Shown: in pieces, positions 46,550 through 55,656 of the stretch | Position numbering within the stretch: the stretch's first letter is position 1 | Layout: every line of letters begins with the position of its first letter | From: an uncultured Prevotellaceae bacterium | GTDB taxonomy: Bacteria; Bacteroidota; Bacteroidia; Bacteroidales; Muribaculaceae | Length of the DNA stretch: 64,000 nt | Assembly: GCA_900317325.1 (NCBI GenBank) | Contig: ONGE01000008.1 | Span: 225,422-289,421 of the forward strand | Reading direction: 5' to 3' | Translations under genes and position numbers: made by a program | The notes under the pieces: generated by a model | What the model was told of the DNA's origin: nothing | The model's input: the letters and a program-made list of their open reading frames with translations, nothing else | Databases searched by the model: none

Positions 46550-46834
46550 ATGAAAACCATACAGGAAATCAAAGATATGCTCTCGCGCAGCGAGGGCGAG
46601 CAGGCACTTGAAGCCGCCAACGAAATTCTAAATAACAAGAGCGTAAGCCGTGAGACACTCGCTACCGCTTATTACTTGCGCGGCAACGCCTACAGGCAGA
46701 ACGGCAACGTGCGCATGGCACTCAACAGTTACCTCGAGTCGATGGAACTCGACCCCGACGGTCCTGCCGCCGAGGCCTATCGCCACATCCAGGAACTGCT
46801 CGACTACTACAACAAGGACTATTATAATCCTTGA
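46550..46834 (+). CDS. Small TPR-containing protein
   Basis: A 94-residue protein with one clear tetratricopeptide repeat pair (about 35-85: AYYLRGNAYRQNGNVRMALNSYLESMELDPDGPAAEAYRHIQELL). No signal peptide, so probably cytosolic and a binding adaptor. It starts 23 nt after its -7 box. It faces away from the TerB-like/HTH pair and converges with the ClbS-family gene. Confidence 0.82.
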   Translation: MKTIQEIKDMLSRSEGEQALEAANEILNNKSVSRETLATAYYLRGNAYRQNGNVRMALNSYLESMELDPDGPAAEAYRHIQELLDYYNKDYYNP

Positions 46835-46837
46835 TCA

Positions 46838-46865
46838 GGTTAAAGGTTAAAGGTTACAGGTTAAA
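46838..46865. repeat. Heptamer array after the small TPR gene
   Basis: Four 7-bp units of the form GGTTAAA (one with TTACA), starting 4 nt after the stop codon. Confidence 0.8.
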
Positions 46866-46903
46866 GTCGGCAGCGATTCAACCTTCATTCAATCAGGGAG
46901 GTT

Positions 46904-47440
46904 TCACTTCCTGCAATTCTTCTGGTGGGTCTTGAGCAGTTTCACGGCCTGGCCGTAGGGGCTGGTGGTGACGCTGACAAAGTAGGCCGCCATCGTCGTG
47001 GTGTAGGTGTTCTTGTAGTAGCCCTTGGTGAAGAGTTCTTCTTCGGTGAAACTGTCGGCAAGGCTCAGCATTTCCTCATGCAATTGCTGCAGCAAGCGTT
47101 GGGCCTCCTCCAGCGGGGTGGCCTGGTGTTTCTCGACCAGCATCTTGTCCATCTCGTGATAGTTGCGACGGTATTCATCGGGCAGATAATCCCTGGGGTG
47201 ACCCTCACGGATATTCATCACAAATTCACGCATCAGCACCTGCCACTCGTAGAGGTGAATGAGCAAATCACGCAGGCAACGGTCATACTCCCACCTCACA
47301 CCGCATTTCTTGGGGTCAGCAGCAAAGTCAAAGGGGGCAGCCTTTTCCTCGTCGCTCATCTTGGCCATCTGGTCACACAATTTGGCATAACCATCGGCCA
47401 TGGATGCCAATAACTCTTGTTTTGTTTTCGGGTTCGCCAT
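46904..47440 (-). CDS. ClbS/DfsB family protein
   Basis: A 178-residue four-helix-bundle protein matching the ClbS/DfsB (DUF1706) family (MANPKTKQELLASMADGYAKL...). ClbS protects colibactin producers and DfsB confers resistance to a toxin, but in genomes without such pathways the role is unknown, probably metal- or substrate-binding like DinB-type proteins. Normal length and no signal peptide. The C10 protease gene lies 34 nt away, upstream in the same direction. Confidence 0.85.
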   Translation of the reverse strand: MANPKTKQELLASMADGYAKLCDQMAKMSDEEKAAPFDFAADPKKCGVRWEYDRCLRDLLIHLYEWQVLMREFVMNIREGHPRDYLPDEYRRNYHEMDKMLVEKHQATPLEEAQRLLQQLHEEMLSLADSFTEEELFTKGYYKNTYTTTMAAYFVSVTTSPYGQAVKLLKTHQKNCRK

Positions 47441-47474
47441 GTCAGTATTCTTTTTTTACCGTTAAAAATGAACA

Positions 47475-49529
47475 CTATCGGTTCATGATGATATTGATGA
47501 GGATCGTCACATCAGACACGTTAATGGAGCCATCCCTGTTGACATCTGCACAGATTTCACACACATTGCTTTGATCGCCTACCACAGAGGAGATGAGCGA
47601 GACCACATCGCTCACGTTAACATCATTGTCGTGGTTAACATCGCCCATCGTGAAGCTGTGCTCTTGCTGCTCGAGCAAGGTCACGAGCTGCATATTGGAT
47701 TTCTTGGTCGCGCCGTCGGCATATCGGGTAACGAGCCGGTAGCGATAAGTCATTCCTGTTTCCAGTCCCGTCACGGTGTAATCCCTGGCCGTGATGCCAG
47801 GAATCACGAGGAATCCGGCATCTACAGGATCCCGGTCATCGCCCGTCGTCACCACCACATCGTCAAGATAGAACCGCGATGCCCTGCCGGTGCAGCCAAA
47901 GGTCACCTTAGCCCCCTCCTCGACATTCTCAAACACCACGGTGTAATCTGTCGCCATGCGTGTCAACTGGATGCTCAATTGCGTGTCGCCACAGGTCACG
48001 AGAGCTACACTGTTGTCAGTACCAAAATAGCGGGCATTGAACCTCACAGTAATCTTGCCATCAGCACCAGCATGCAACGGCGGTGTGGTCAGGGAGCCCA
48101 CATACTTCTGTCCGCCGACGATAAAGCATCCACCGGCACCCAGGTAAACGAAACTGCCCGTCCAGCCGGGATTATCACAATAATTACCCACTTTATTGGC
48201 CGACAGTGCTGTTGTAGCATCAATATTGACATCAATCGCCGCAAAGGTCTCATTGAGCACCACTTCATGGGCCGTGGGGTCATAGGGCTGGACATAGAGG
48301 GTGTAATCGGTTACCCAGTCACTGGGCGTGGTATCGGTCCATGATGCGGTGAACGAGGTTGAGTTGACATTGGTCGCCTGCTCCAAGAACGCGGCCTGCT
48401 TGTCATAGAGATACCCCGTCGGATACACCTGATACAGCATCTGCTGCCCGCTGGAATAGATCAGATTCATCGTGGTGAAAGCATCAAGCGCAAAATATCC
48501 GTCGCCTGAACCGCTCCAGCCCCAGTTGATGTGATACATGCCGCCACCGCAGCCATCCACGACAAAGGCATGGCCCGCATCCTTGTCGGGATCCACGCCA
48601 CCATACAGAATGGGGCACCCGGCAGCCAGTTGTTCTTCAATCATTGCAGCCCACTCCTCGGCCGAGTAGTCGTCACGGTCGAGCAGCAATGCAGCCTCGT
48701 TGTAGCCAAAGGTCTTCATGCCCTCCAACTCATCATCGCTATAAGCGCCGCTGCCGCTAGTGCCGTAAGCCATGTAACAGGATTGTCCGCAATAGCGCAT
48801 GAGCATCGCCACCGCATTCTTTTGCTCGGTAGTGGCGTTGGTGGGATACACGTCAAGCATATTGTCCCAGTCAAATGTGCCACCAGGCAATGCTCCGACT
48901 GTGATGCCGTTAATCTCCGAGGTATAGCCATCCATTGGAGGAGCCGATGCGGGATATTTCCAGTAATACATCACCTGTGCCATCGCCGTAGCCACGCATC
49001 CAGTCAAGCAATGCTGAGTGCCACTGGTGGGGCACTGGTTGTAGAAGGGGGAACGCTGGTTCCAAGTGCAGGAGACGAGCGGCGACACCACCACTGAATT
49101 CTGCCTGGTTGCCGTCTTAAGGTCCACATCGGGATGGGAGCGCAAGTACTCCATCTGCTCCTTGTAATGATTCAGCATCCACTGCATGTTGCAGGGAATG
49201 TCATTCATGTTGATGGCTTGTTGTCCATAGGCCAGCACATCAATTGCACGGTCATCGCCCGAAACAATCACAAACGCGCTGCCGTCATCGGCATTGAACA
49301 CGTAGTAGTCGGCCAGTCGCACATCGGCGCTGGGTCTCTCGGCATGGACAAGCGTCAGTTGTCGAGGTGCAGACGACAAGACGCGTCCCTGACGATTATT
49401 CAGGAAATGCAATGCCTTGTTGTGTGCGTCAACAGCATCAATGCCGGCTGCGCTGACATCCATCGACATCATGGCACACAGTAATACGACAAACGGCAGC
49501 AAACTAATACAGTTAACTATCTTTTTCAT
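47475..49529 (-). CDS. Secreted C10 (streptopain-family) cysteine protease with dockerin-like C-terminus
   Basis: A 684-residue exported protease: signal peptide (1-28), a Spi_C10-like propeptide region (about 30-130), then the C10 catalytic domain (about 150-365) with Cys178 (HCLTGCVATAMAQVMYYWKYP) and His320 (DAGHAFVVDGCGG), the family's dyad. A fibronectin-III-like and a beta-sandwich segment occupies about 370-610, and two dockerin-like repeats end the protein (GDVNHDNDVNVSDV and DVNRDGSINVSDV). C10 proteases degrade host proteins and process surface or fibrinogen-type targets. A -7 box ends 5 nt before the ATG. Confidence 0.93.
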   Translation of the reverse strand: MKKIVNCISLLPFVVLLCAMMSMDVSAAGIDAVDAHNKALHFLNNRQGRVLSSAPRQLTLVHAERPSADVRLADYYVFNADDGSAFVIVSGDDRAIDVLAYGQQAINMNDIPCNMQWMLNHYKEQMEYLRSHPDVDLKTATRQNSVVVSPLVSCTWNQRSPFYNQCPTSGTQHCLTGCVATAMAQVMYYWKYPASAPPMDGYTSEINGITVGALPGGTFDWDNMLDVYPTNATTEQKNAVAMLMRYCGQSCYMAYGTSGSGAYSDDELEGMKTFGYNEAALLLDRDDYSAEEWAAMIEEQLAAGCPILYGGVDPDKDAGHAFVVDGCGGGMYHINWGWSGSGDGYFALDAFTTMNLIYSSGQQMLYQVYPTGYLYDKQAAFLEQATNVNSTSFTASWTDTTPSDWVTDYTLYVQPYDPTAHEVVLNETFAAIDVNIDATTALSANKVGNYCDNPGWTGSFVYLGAGGCFIVGGQKYVGSLTTPPLHAGADGKITVRFNARYFGTDNSVALVTCGDTQLSIQLTRMATDYTVVFENVEEGAKVTFGCTGRASRFYLDDVVVTTGDDRDPVDAGFLVIPGITARDYTVTGLETGMTYRYRLVTRYADGATKKSNMQLVTLLEQQEHSFTMGDVNHDNDVNVSDVVSLISSVVGDQSNVCEICADVNRDGSINVSDVTILINIIMNR

Positions 49530-49533
49530 GAGG

Positions 49534-49541
49534 CAAAAATA
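49534..49541 (-). promoter_or_regulatory. -7 box for the C10 protease
   Basis: TATTTTTG on the minus strand matches TAnnTTTG and lies only 5 nt before the start codon, so the mRNA may be leaderless. Confidence 0.5.
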
Positions 49542-49573
49542 CTATCAATGAAGCCCTTTGGGGCAAAAAAGGG

Positions 49574-50815
49574 TTATTCCTCGGTGAGGTCGTCGTAGGT
49601 CTGGAAGAGGAAGTCGTTGTAGGGGAAGCGGGCGGTGTGGACAGCCTTGGCCTTGTTGTAGAGCAACTTCTTGAGGCCGTCGATGTTCTGCTGCTTCTTG
49701 GCGCTGATGAAGACGCAATTCTCGCCCATGCGTGCCATCCAGGTCTCCTCCAGTTCCTCGAGGGGAATGTTCTCGCGCAGGCGCGGCGTGAGGTCGTCCT
49801 CGTCCTTAGGGACATGGGTGAACTGGTCAATCTTGTTGAACACCATGATCATCTCCTTATCGCCCGCGTCACACACCTCTTGCAGGGTGCGATTCACCAC
49901 CTCGATCTGCTCCTCGAACTGGGGATGGGAAATGTCAACCACGTGGACGAGTATGTCGCTGTCGCGCACCTCATCGAGGGTGCTCTTGAAGGATTCCACC
50001 AGGTGGGTGGGCAGCTTGCGGATGAAGCCGACGGTATCGGTCAACAAGAAGGGCAGGTTGGAAATCACGACTTTGCGCACGGTGGTGTCGAGGGTGGCGA
50101 AGAGCTTGTTCTCGGCAAACACCTCACTCTTACTTAGCACATTCATCAGGGTGGATTTACCCACATTGGTGTAGCCCACGAGGGCAATGCGGGTGAGCTT
50201 GCCACGGTTCTTGCGCTGCGTGACCATCTGCTTGTCAAGTTGCTGGAGTTTCTGCTTGAGCAAAGCGATTTTTGTCTTCACGATACGGCGGTCGGTCTCG
50301 ATCTGGGTCTCACCGGGGCCACGCATACCGATACCACCTCGCTGACGCTCCAAGTGGGTCCACATACCCGTCAGTCGAGGCAGCAGATACTGGTACTGGG
50401 CCAACTCGACCTGCATCTTGGCGCTGGCGGTCTGGGCCCGCTTGGCGAAGATGTCCAGGATGAGGCTCGTGCGGTCGAGCGTCTTGATCTTGACGGCCTT
50501 CTCGATAAAGGCGATCTGCTTGGGAGTGAGGTCATCGTCAAAGATGACGAGGCTGATGTCGTTCTCCTCGATAAAGGCGACGATTTCCTCCAATTTACCC
50601 TTACCGACGTAGGACGTGCTATTAGGCCCGTCGCAGCGCTGCAGGAAGGTGCGCACGGTGGTGGCACCGGCTGTCTCGGCCAGGAATTCGAGTTCGTCGA
50701 GATACTCTTTGGCTTTGGCTTCGCCTTGTTGGGGGGTAATCAGTCCCACGAGGATGGCTCGTTCCTCTTGCTGGTCTATTTCGTTGATACGTTTGCTGTC
50801 GTCAATGAGTCCCAT
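49574..50815 (-). CDS. hflX: GTPase HflX
   Basis: A 413-residue ribosome-associated GTPase that splits stalled ribosomes under heat and other stress. It has the N-terminal HflX domain with the GPNSTSYVGKGKLEE motif, a connecting helical segment (GGIGMRGPGETQIETDRR), and a G domain with P-loop GYTNVGKST, the G3 segment DTVGFIRKLPTHLVESF, and the G4 motif NKID. The ATG at 50815 is preferred; the upstream extension lacks family similarity. A -7 box is 92 nt upstream. Confidence 0.95.
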   Translation of the reverse strand: MGLIDDSKRINEIDQQEERAILVGLITPQQGEAKAKEYLDELEFLAETAGATTVRTFLQRCDGPNSTSYVGKGKLEEIVAFIEENDISLVIFDDDLTPKQIAFIEKAVKIKTLDRTSLILDIFAKRAQTASAKMQVELAQYQYLLPRLTGMWTHLERQRGGIGMRGPGETQIETDRRIVKTKIALLKQKLQQLDKQMVTQRKNRGKLTRIALVGYTNVGKSTLMNVLSKSEVFAENKLFATLDTTVRKVVISNLPFLLTDTVGFIRKLPTHLVESFKSTLDEVRDSDILVHVVDISHPQFEEQIEVVNRTLQEVCDAGDKEMIMVFNKIDQFTHVPKDEDDLTPRLRENIPLEELEETWMARMGENCVFISAKKQQNIDGLKKLLYNKAKAVHTARFPYNDFLFQTYDDLTEE

Positions 50816-50906
50816 AGAGTCACATTTTTTATTATTTGGATAAATTTGGCGGCACTTTAACCATTGATGCAAGCATCATGGTATTCAGTTTGCACAAATA
50901 TTGGTG

Positions 50907-50914
50907 CAAAGTTA
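50907..50914 (-). promoter_or_regulatory. -7 box for hflX
   Basis: TAACTTTG on the minus strand. The 310-nt gap between hflX and the GH92 gene holds only this box, the one facing the mannosidase and AT-rich sequence. Confidence 0.6.
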
Positions 50915-51009
50915 CTAAAAAGCTTCGGTTTTTGAATAAATTCGGCTGCGTCTCAACATAAAAAAGAATGAATTCTTTTGTTCTGTATTCGACTTGCACT
51001 AATTTTTTC

Positions 51010-51017
51010 TAATTTTG
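51010..51017 (+). promoter_or_regulatory. -7 box for the GH92 gene
   Basis: TAATTTTG, 109 nt before the chosen ATG, giving a long 5' leader of about 100 nt. Confidence 0.5.
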
Positions 51018-51125
51018 TCACCACAAAATATGTGCAAGCCGAACGCAATGAGATTGCACCCTCAATTGCTGAGGCACAACCATATTTATCCGAATGTGAT
51101 AATCCAACTGCAACACGATCGATAT

Positions 51126-53354
51126 ATGAAACAGACGCTCTTACTCTTAGCCTTGTGGAGCACATTGCTGCTCCAAGCCACCACAACCGATTACACCCAA
51201 TATGTCAATCCGTTTATCGGCACGCAGACCGATGCCACCGGCGCCTTGAGCGGCAGCACGTTCCCCGGAGCCACAATGCCACAGGGAATGGTGCAGGTGA
51301 GTCCCGACACCGAACAGATGGTGACCTGGGATCCCTGCTCGGGCTATGACTACAACCGTGACAGCATCTACGCCATCTCCCACACCCACTTGAGCGGCAC
51401 GGGCTGTACCGACCTGTTTGACGTCTCGCTCATGCCGGTGACCTGGAATGTGACTCCAGAGTATCTGGCGACAGGCAACTTCGGGCAGACTTTTTCACAC
51501 GAGCAAGAAGCGGCATCTCCAGGATACTATATGGTAGTGCTTCGGGAAAGCGGAGTGAAAGCTGAACTCAGCGCTACTACCCGTGCTGGCATCCACCGCT
51601 ACACTTTCCCTCAAGGGAAGTCGCAACAGGTCATTCTTGACCTCGACCACTCCACATTTCGCGGCCAGGCCTATTATAGCGGGCGCCGCAGTTATGACAT
51701 CATCCAAGCCCAGCTCCGCCTTGTCGATGACCACACGGTGGAAGGCTACCGCGTCATCACCGGCTGGGCCAAGCTGCGCAAAGTCTATTTCCGTGCCGAA
51801 TTTTCCTGTCCCATCACCGGGCACCTGCTCATGGACGGCACGCGCACAGTGGGAGATGCTACGGTCATCAACGGTCGCACGCTGCGCTGCGCCCTGTCGT
51901 TTGACCCTGCAGGTGATAGCCGATTGACGGTCAAGGTCGCCCTCTCGGCGGTCGATATCGACGGAGCACGTCGCAACCTCGCCGCCGAAGCCCCAGGCTG
52001 GGATTTTGACCAATATGTCCGCCAAGCCCACGACGAGTGGCAGCGGCAGTTGTCATGCATCGACATTGACGGCACTGAAGAGCAAAAGCAGATCTTCTAC
52101 ACCGGGCTCTACCACGTGTTGCTGCAGCCCAACACCATGAGCGATGTCGATGGCCGATACATGGACACCAACTACGAGATACGCCAGATGCCCAAAGGCC
52201 AGAGTTACCACTCCACATTCTCGCTGTGGGACACCTTCCGCGCCGCGCATCCGCTTTACCTCTTGCTCAAACCCGACCTGGCGGCACAGTTTGTGAACGA
52301 CATGGTGCGCCACCACGACACCTATGGCTACCTGCCCATCTGGGACCTGTGGGGACAAGAGAACTACTGCATGATCGGTAACCATGCCATCCCGGTCATC
52401 GCCGACGCCATTCTCGCCGACCTGCCCGGCATCGATGTTGAGAAAGCCTATCGGGCGATGGTCGAGAGCAGCACAAGGCCACACACCAACTCGCCGTTTG
52501 ACCTGTGGGAAAAACTAGGCTACATGCCCTGCAACACGCAAAAATCTTCGGTTTCCATCACACTGGAGCAGGCATTTGACGACTGGTGCGTCGCTGCAGT
52601 TGCCGCGCGTCTGGGGCACAAAGACGACCATGATCGCTTTGCCCAGAGGGCGAATTACTATAAAAACCTGTATGATGAAAAAGCGGGGTTCTTCAGAGCG
52701 CGTGACGACAAGGGACAATGGGCCGAGCCATTTGACCCGCTCAGCTATGAGGACAACAGCTTCATTGAGGGGAACGCCTGGCAATACCTGTGGTTTGTAC
52801 CTCATGCACCCGAACAATTCATCGAGCTCATGGGTGGCAAGAAAGCATTCCTGAAAAAGTTAGATGAGAATTTCAGCCTCACTACCACCAACCGTGAGAC
52901 TAACGGCAATGCCTCGGCGTTTATCGGCCAGTATGCCCACGGCAACGAACCCAGCCACCACACCGTCTATTTCTACAACTTCGCCGACCTCCCTTGGCGC
53001 ACTCAAGAACTGGTCAACCAAGTGCGCTCCGAATTCTATAATGCCACTCCAGCGGGCTATGCGGGCAACGATGACTGCGGACAGATGTCGGCCTGGTACA
53101 TTTTCTCGGCATTAGGTTTCTATCCCTTCAATGCGGGCGCTGCCGAATATGTCACCGGCACGCCATTGTTCCAGCGTGCCACGCTGCACTTGGCTGGCGA
53201 CAAGGAGTTTACCATCACCCGCAAGGGCGACAAGGGTATCTACGTCAAGGAAATCCGCCTCAACGGCAAGCGGCTTCAGGGTTTCAAACTCAAGCATCAA
53301 GACATCATGGCGGGGGGGACGCTGGAATTTGTCATGAGTGAGAAGCGTCCCTAG
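51126..53354 (+). CDS. GH92 family alpha-1,2-mannosidase
   Basis: A 742-residue secreted glycoside hydrolase with a signal peptide (MKQTLLLLALWSTLLLQA). The N-terminal beta-sandwich has YVNPFIGTQTDATGALSGSTFPGATMPQGMVQVSPDT, and the (alpha/alpha)6 catalytic domain has FSLWDTFRAAHPLYLL, GNHAIPVIADAI, FIEGNAWQYLWFVPH and GNDDCGQMSAWYIFSALGFYP, the classic GH92 order. GH92 enzymes remove alpha-linked mannose from host N-glycans or yeast mannan with calcium. It lies outside any polysaccharide-utilisation locus here, and its exact linkage is not predictable. The ATG at 51126 was chosen because it begins the signal peptide. Confidence 0.95.
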   Translation: MKQTLLLLALWSTLLLQATTTDYTQYVNPFIGTQTDATGALSGSTFPGATMPQGMVQVSPDTEQMVTWDPCSGYDYNRDSIYAISHTHLSGTGCTDLFDVSLMPVTWNVTPEYLATGNFGQTFSHEQEAASPGYYMVVLRESGVKAELSATTRAGIHRYTFPQGKSQQVILDLDHSTFRGQAYYSGRRSYDIIQAQLRLVDDHTVEGYRVITGWAKLRKVYFRAEFSCPITGHLLMDGTRTVGDATVINGRTLRCALSFDPAGDSRLTVKVALSAVDIDGARRNLAAEAPGWDFDQYVRQAHDEWQRQLSCIDIDGTEEQKQIFYTGLYHVLLQPNTMSDVDGRYMDTNYEIRQMPKGQSYHSTFSLWDTFRAAHPLYLLLKPDLAAQFVNDMVRHHDTYGYLPIWDLWGQENYCMIGNHAIPVIADAILADLPGIDVEKAYRAMVESSTRPHTNSPFDLWEKLGYMPCNTQKSSVSITLEQAFDDWCVAAVAARLGHKDDHDRFAQRANYYKNLYDEKAGFFRARDDKGQWAEPFDPLSYEDNSFIEGNAWQYLWFVPHAPEQFIELMGGKKAFLKKLDENFSLTTTNRETNGNASAFIGQYAHGNEPSHHTVYFYNFADLPWRTQELVNQVRSEFYNATPAGYAGNDDCGQMSAWYIFSALGFYPFNAGAAEYVTGTPLFQRATLHLAGDKEFTITRKGDKGIYVKEIRLNGKRLQGFKLKHQDIMAGGTLEFVMSEKRP

Positions 53355-53382
53355 GCCTTCATAGTCCCTAGTTTTTATTTGC

Positions 53383-53695
53383 TGTCCGGTAAAGCTCCGT
53401 TAGGAGCGGTCAGGGCATAGGCAGGGGTGTAACGAGGCGAGCCTCGTTACACCCCTGCAATAGTTAACATTCGTCTTAGCCCCATCGGGGCGGCAGTAAA
53501 CCATTGACAAACAGTCTGCCGCCCCAAATGGGGCTATTAATAGTGTGGCGCTCATTTACAGGAGTTCCGCTTCGCTCCACTCCTGCCTATAACCTGACAG
53601 CCCTACGGGCTTAAAGGCCCCCCCTTCATGTGAAACCATCATTATAGCTTTGTTATTCAGCTGCTAATGGAGTTTTATCGCATTTTTACCGGACA
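53383..53695. mobile_element. Candidate MITE-like element with 11-bp terminal inverted repeats
   Basis: A 313-bp non-coding element between the 3' ends of the mannosidase and dgt genes is bounded by perfect inverted copies of TGTCCGGTAAA (53383-53393 and 53685-53695). It contains a GC-rich 18-bp hairpin (53421-53458), a second imperfect palindrome (53477-53496 with 53516-53536) and no open frame. No clear target-site duplication is seen and no transposase is in the window. The 350-nt gap contains nothing else. Could instead be a degraded insertion sequence end or a repeat family. Confidence 0.5.
53421..53458. repeat. Perfect 18-bp hairpin inside the MITE-like element
   Basis: The arms 53421-53438 and 53441-53458 are fully complementary with a 2-nt centre. 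It may also terminate the convergent mannosidase and dgt transcripts. Confidence 0.75.
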
Positions 53696-53704
53696 CTGAT
53701 AGTT

Positions 53705-55045
53705 TTATACCGTGGGGATGGAAATGCCGTCGAGCTGGCGGTAGAGGTTGAGGGCATACACATCGGTCATCGCACTGATGTGGTCAAGCACGGCCTGCAC
53801 CTGCTCGAACAGCGTCGGGGCATGCACGTCATATTGCTGCGGGAACTTGTTCATCAGCAACTGCGAGTAGTTGCGCTCGGGATGCATCACCGCCTCGATG
53901 AGCTTCTCGAGCAGCAAGTTGATGATGCGGTTACCCGCCAGGTCCACGTCAACGACATAGCCGGCACGGTAGAGGCGCTGCTGGGCCAACTCGCTGCAAG
54001 CCTGATAGGCCCCGGCAGCCAGCGGGTCGATGCAGTCGATGAGGCTGTCGTGGAAACGTCCCTCCATGATTTCGTCCTCGTGGTCAACAAAGGCGGCAGC
54101 ACACTGCTCGACCAGCAGGCCCACGATGCACGAGCGCAGATAAGCGATCTTCTCGTTGGGGTCGGCGACCCGTGCCATGTGCTGGCGCAGGTGATCCTGG
54201 CGCTCCTGGGTAAAGAAACCCAGCAAGAGGTCGATGGTCTCGTCGGTGCCGATAATCTTGAGTTTATGGCCGTCCTCGATGTCCATGATCTGGTAGCAGA
54301 TGTCGTCGGCCGCCTCAACGATATAGACGAGCGGATGACGGCAATAGCGGTCCTCCTCGAGCAGAATCAGCCCAAGTTCATCGGCAATGCGCTTGAAGAT
54401 GTCCTTCTCGGTAGTGAAAAAGCCGAATTTGCCATTCTTGCCGGCGTGCATCGATGAATAAGGGTATTTCACGATCGAGGCCAGGGTCGAATAGGTCATG
54501 GCGAAGCCACCCGGACGCCGGCCATTGAACTGGTGAACCAGCGTGCGCAACGAGTTGGCGTTGCCCTCGAAGTGGATGAGGTCGTTCCATTGCTCCACCG
54601 TGAATTTGTCCTTGAATTCCAGTCCCTTGCCCTCGCTGAAATAGGCCCCGATGGTCTTCTCGCCCGAGTGGCCGAAGGGAGGATTGCCCAGGTCATGGGC
54701 CAGGCAAGCGGCAGCGACAATCTCGCCGATATCGCGCAATTTCTCGGCCCACGGCTCGCTGGCATAGCGCGGCATCAAGCGGATGACCACCTCGCGGGCC
54801 ATCGACTTGCCAACGCTCGAGACTTCCAAGCTGTGCGTCAGGCGGTTGTGCACAAAGATGCTGTCGGGCAGCGGAAACACCTGTGTCTTGTTCTGCAATC
54901 GGCGGAAGGGCGACGAAAACACCAGGCGGTCGTAGTCGCGCTCAAAGTCGCTGCGCACCCCACCCTTCTCGTCGTGGTAATGTTCCAGCCCCAACCGCTT
55001 GTCACAGATGAGACGATTCCAATTCATTCGTTGCATAGGCATCAT
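53705..55045 (-). CDS. dgt: Deoxyguanosinetriphosphate triphosphohydrolase (dGTPase)
   Basis: A ~446-residue HD-domain enzyme that hydrolyses dGTP (and other dNTPs) to the nucleoside and triphosphate. The metal-binding HD motif is visible in RLTHSLEVSSVGKSM and CLAHDLGNPPFGHSGE. The start is uncertain: in-frame ATGs occur at 55045, 55042, 55036 and 55027; MNWNRLICDKRLG (55027) also fits. The promoter box at 55061-55068 makes the longest frame (55090) unlikely. Its 3' end touches the MITE-like element. Confidence 0.93.
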   Translation of the reverse strand: MMPMQRMNWNRLICDKRLGLEHYHDEKGGVRSDFERDYDRLVFSSPFRRLQNKTQVFPLPDSIFVHNRLTHSLEVSSVGKSMAREVVIRLMPRYASEPWAEKLRDIGEIVAAACLAHDLGNPPFGHSGEKTIGAYFSEGKGLEFKDKFTVEQWNDLIHFEGNANSLRTLVHQFNGRRPGGFAMTYSTLASIVKYPYSSMHAGKNGKFGFFTTEKDIFKRIADELGLILLEEDRYCRHPLVYIVEAADDICYQIMDIEDGHKLKIIGTDETIDLLLGFFTQERQDHLRQHMARVADPNEKIAYLRSCIVGLLVEQCAAAFVDHEDEIMEGRFHDSLIDCIDPLAAGAYQACSELAQQRLYRAGYVVDVDLAGNRIINLLLEKLIEAVMHPERNYSQLLMNKFPQQYDVHAPTLFEQVQAVLDHISAMTDVYALNLYRQLDGISIPTV

Positions 55046-55060
55046 CGTTAAATTATCCCA

Positions 55061-55090
55061 CAAAGATAATCCTTTCTGATGAAAAGACAA
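55061..55090 (-). promoter_or_regulatory. dgt promoter with both boxes
   Basis: Minus-strand TTG (55088-55090), 19-bp spacer and TATCTTTG (55061-55068). Confidence 0.7.
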
Positions 55091-55177
55091 AATTCAGCCT
55101 CTCATCAATTCCCTTACACATCAAAGCAAACAAGCAAGACAACTCAAAGTCATCTTGCCTGTCAACACCCAATAATG

Positions 55178-55250
55178 AGCGGTAAACGGGACTCGAACCC
55201 GCGGCCCTCAGCTTGGGAAGCTGATGCTCTACCAACTGAGCTACTACCGC
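55178..55250 (-). tRNA. tRNA-Gly (anticodon CCC)
   Basis: A 73-nt tRNA. On the minus strand the acceptor starts GCGGTAG and pairs with TTACCGC, the D arm is GCTCAGTTGGTAGAGC, the anticodon loop TTCCCAA gives anticodon CCC (codon GGG), and the T arm contains GGGTTCGAGTCCC. CCA is not encoded. It lies 29 nt downstream of a lipoprotein gene and may be processed from its transcript. Confidence 0.93.
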
Positions 55251-55279
55251 AATATACTGAAATTCAGCAATATTTCACA

Positions 55280-55612
55280 CTAAGCATCGGACTCGTTAAT
55301 GACGTCGGTGATGCTGTCACCATTCTCGGTGACATAGTAACGGATAGTTACCGAGTCGCCCATTTCCCACGACTGACGATGGTCGCTGTCAAGGTCAGGA
55401 TAGTTGAATTGAACGGTGTCGTCACCGACCTTGAGGAAGACGCTGTTCATGGCGCCGTCAATGGCTATTCCCGAGACGAGCACAGCCGAATCGACCTGCA
55501 GCGTATCGGTTTCCTCGAGCACGTTGTCTTGAGGGGGCTGCTGTGTTTCCTTGACACACGATGTCACGAACAGGGCAGCAAATATCGCGAGCAATAAAAC
55601 TAATTTTTTCAT
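55280..55612 (-). CDS. Small lipoprotein of unknown function
   Basis: A 110-residue lipoprotein (lipobox ALFVTSC, Cys19) with an acidic linker (EETDTLQVDSA) and a small beta-rich C-terminal region with GDDTVQFNYPDLDSDHRQSWEMGDSVTIRYY. No family is recognised; structural or binding role likely. The upstream promoter is complete and the tRNA-Gly gene follows 29 nt downstream. Confidence 0.8.
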   Translation of the reverse strand: MKKLVLLLAIFAALFVTSCVKETQQPPQDNVLEETDTLQVDSAVLVSGIAIDGAMNSVFLKVGDDTVQFNYPDLDSDHRQSWEMGDSVTIRYYVTENGDSITDVINESDA

Positions 55613-55656
55613 AACCTTATGACCTTAACTGATGATAATGTGCTTGTTTTACTTTG

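Noticed and set aside
46904-47440. ClbS homologue as part of a colibactin-like toxin system
   Set aside because: There are no polyketide or peptide synthetase genes in the window; the fold family is widespread.
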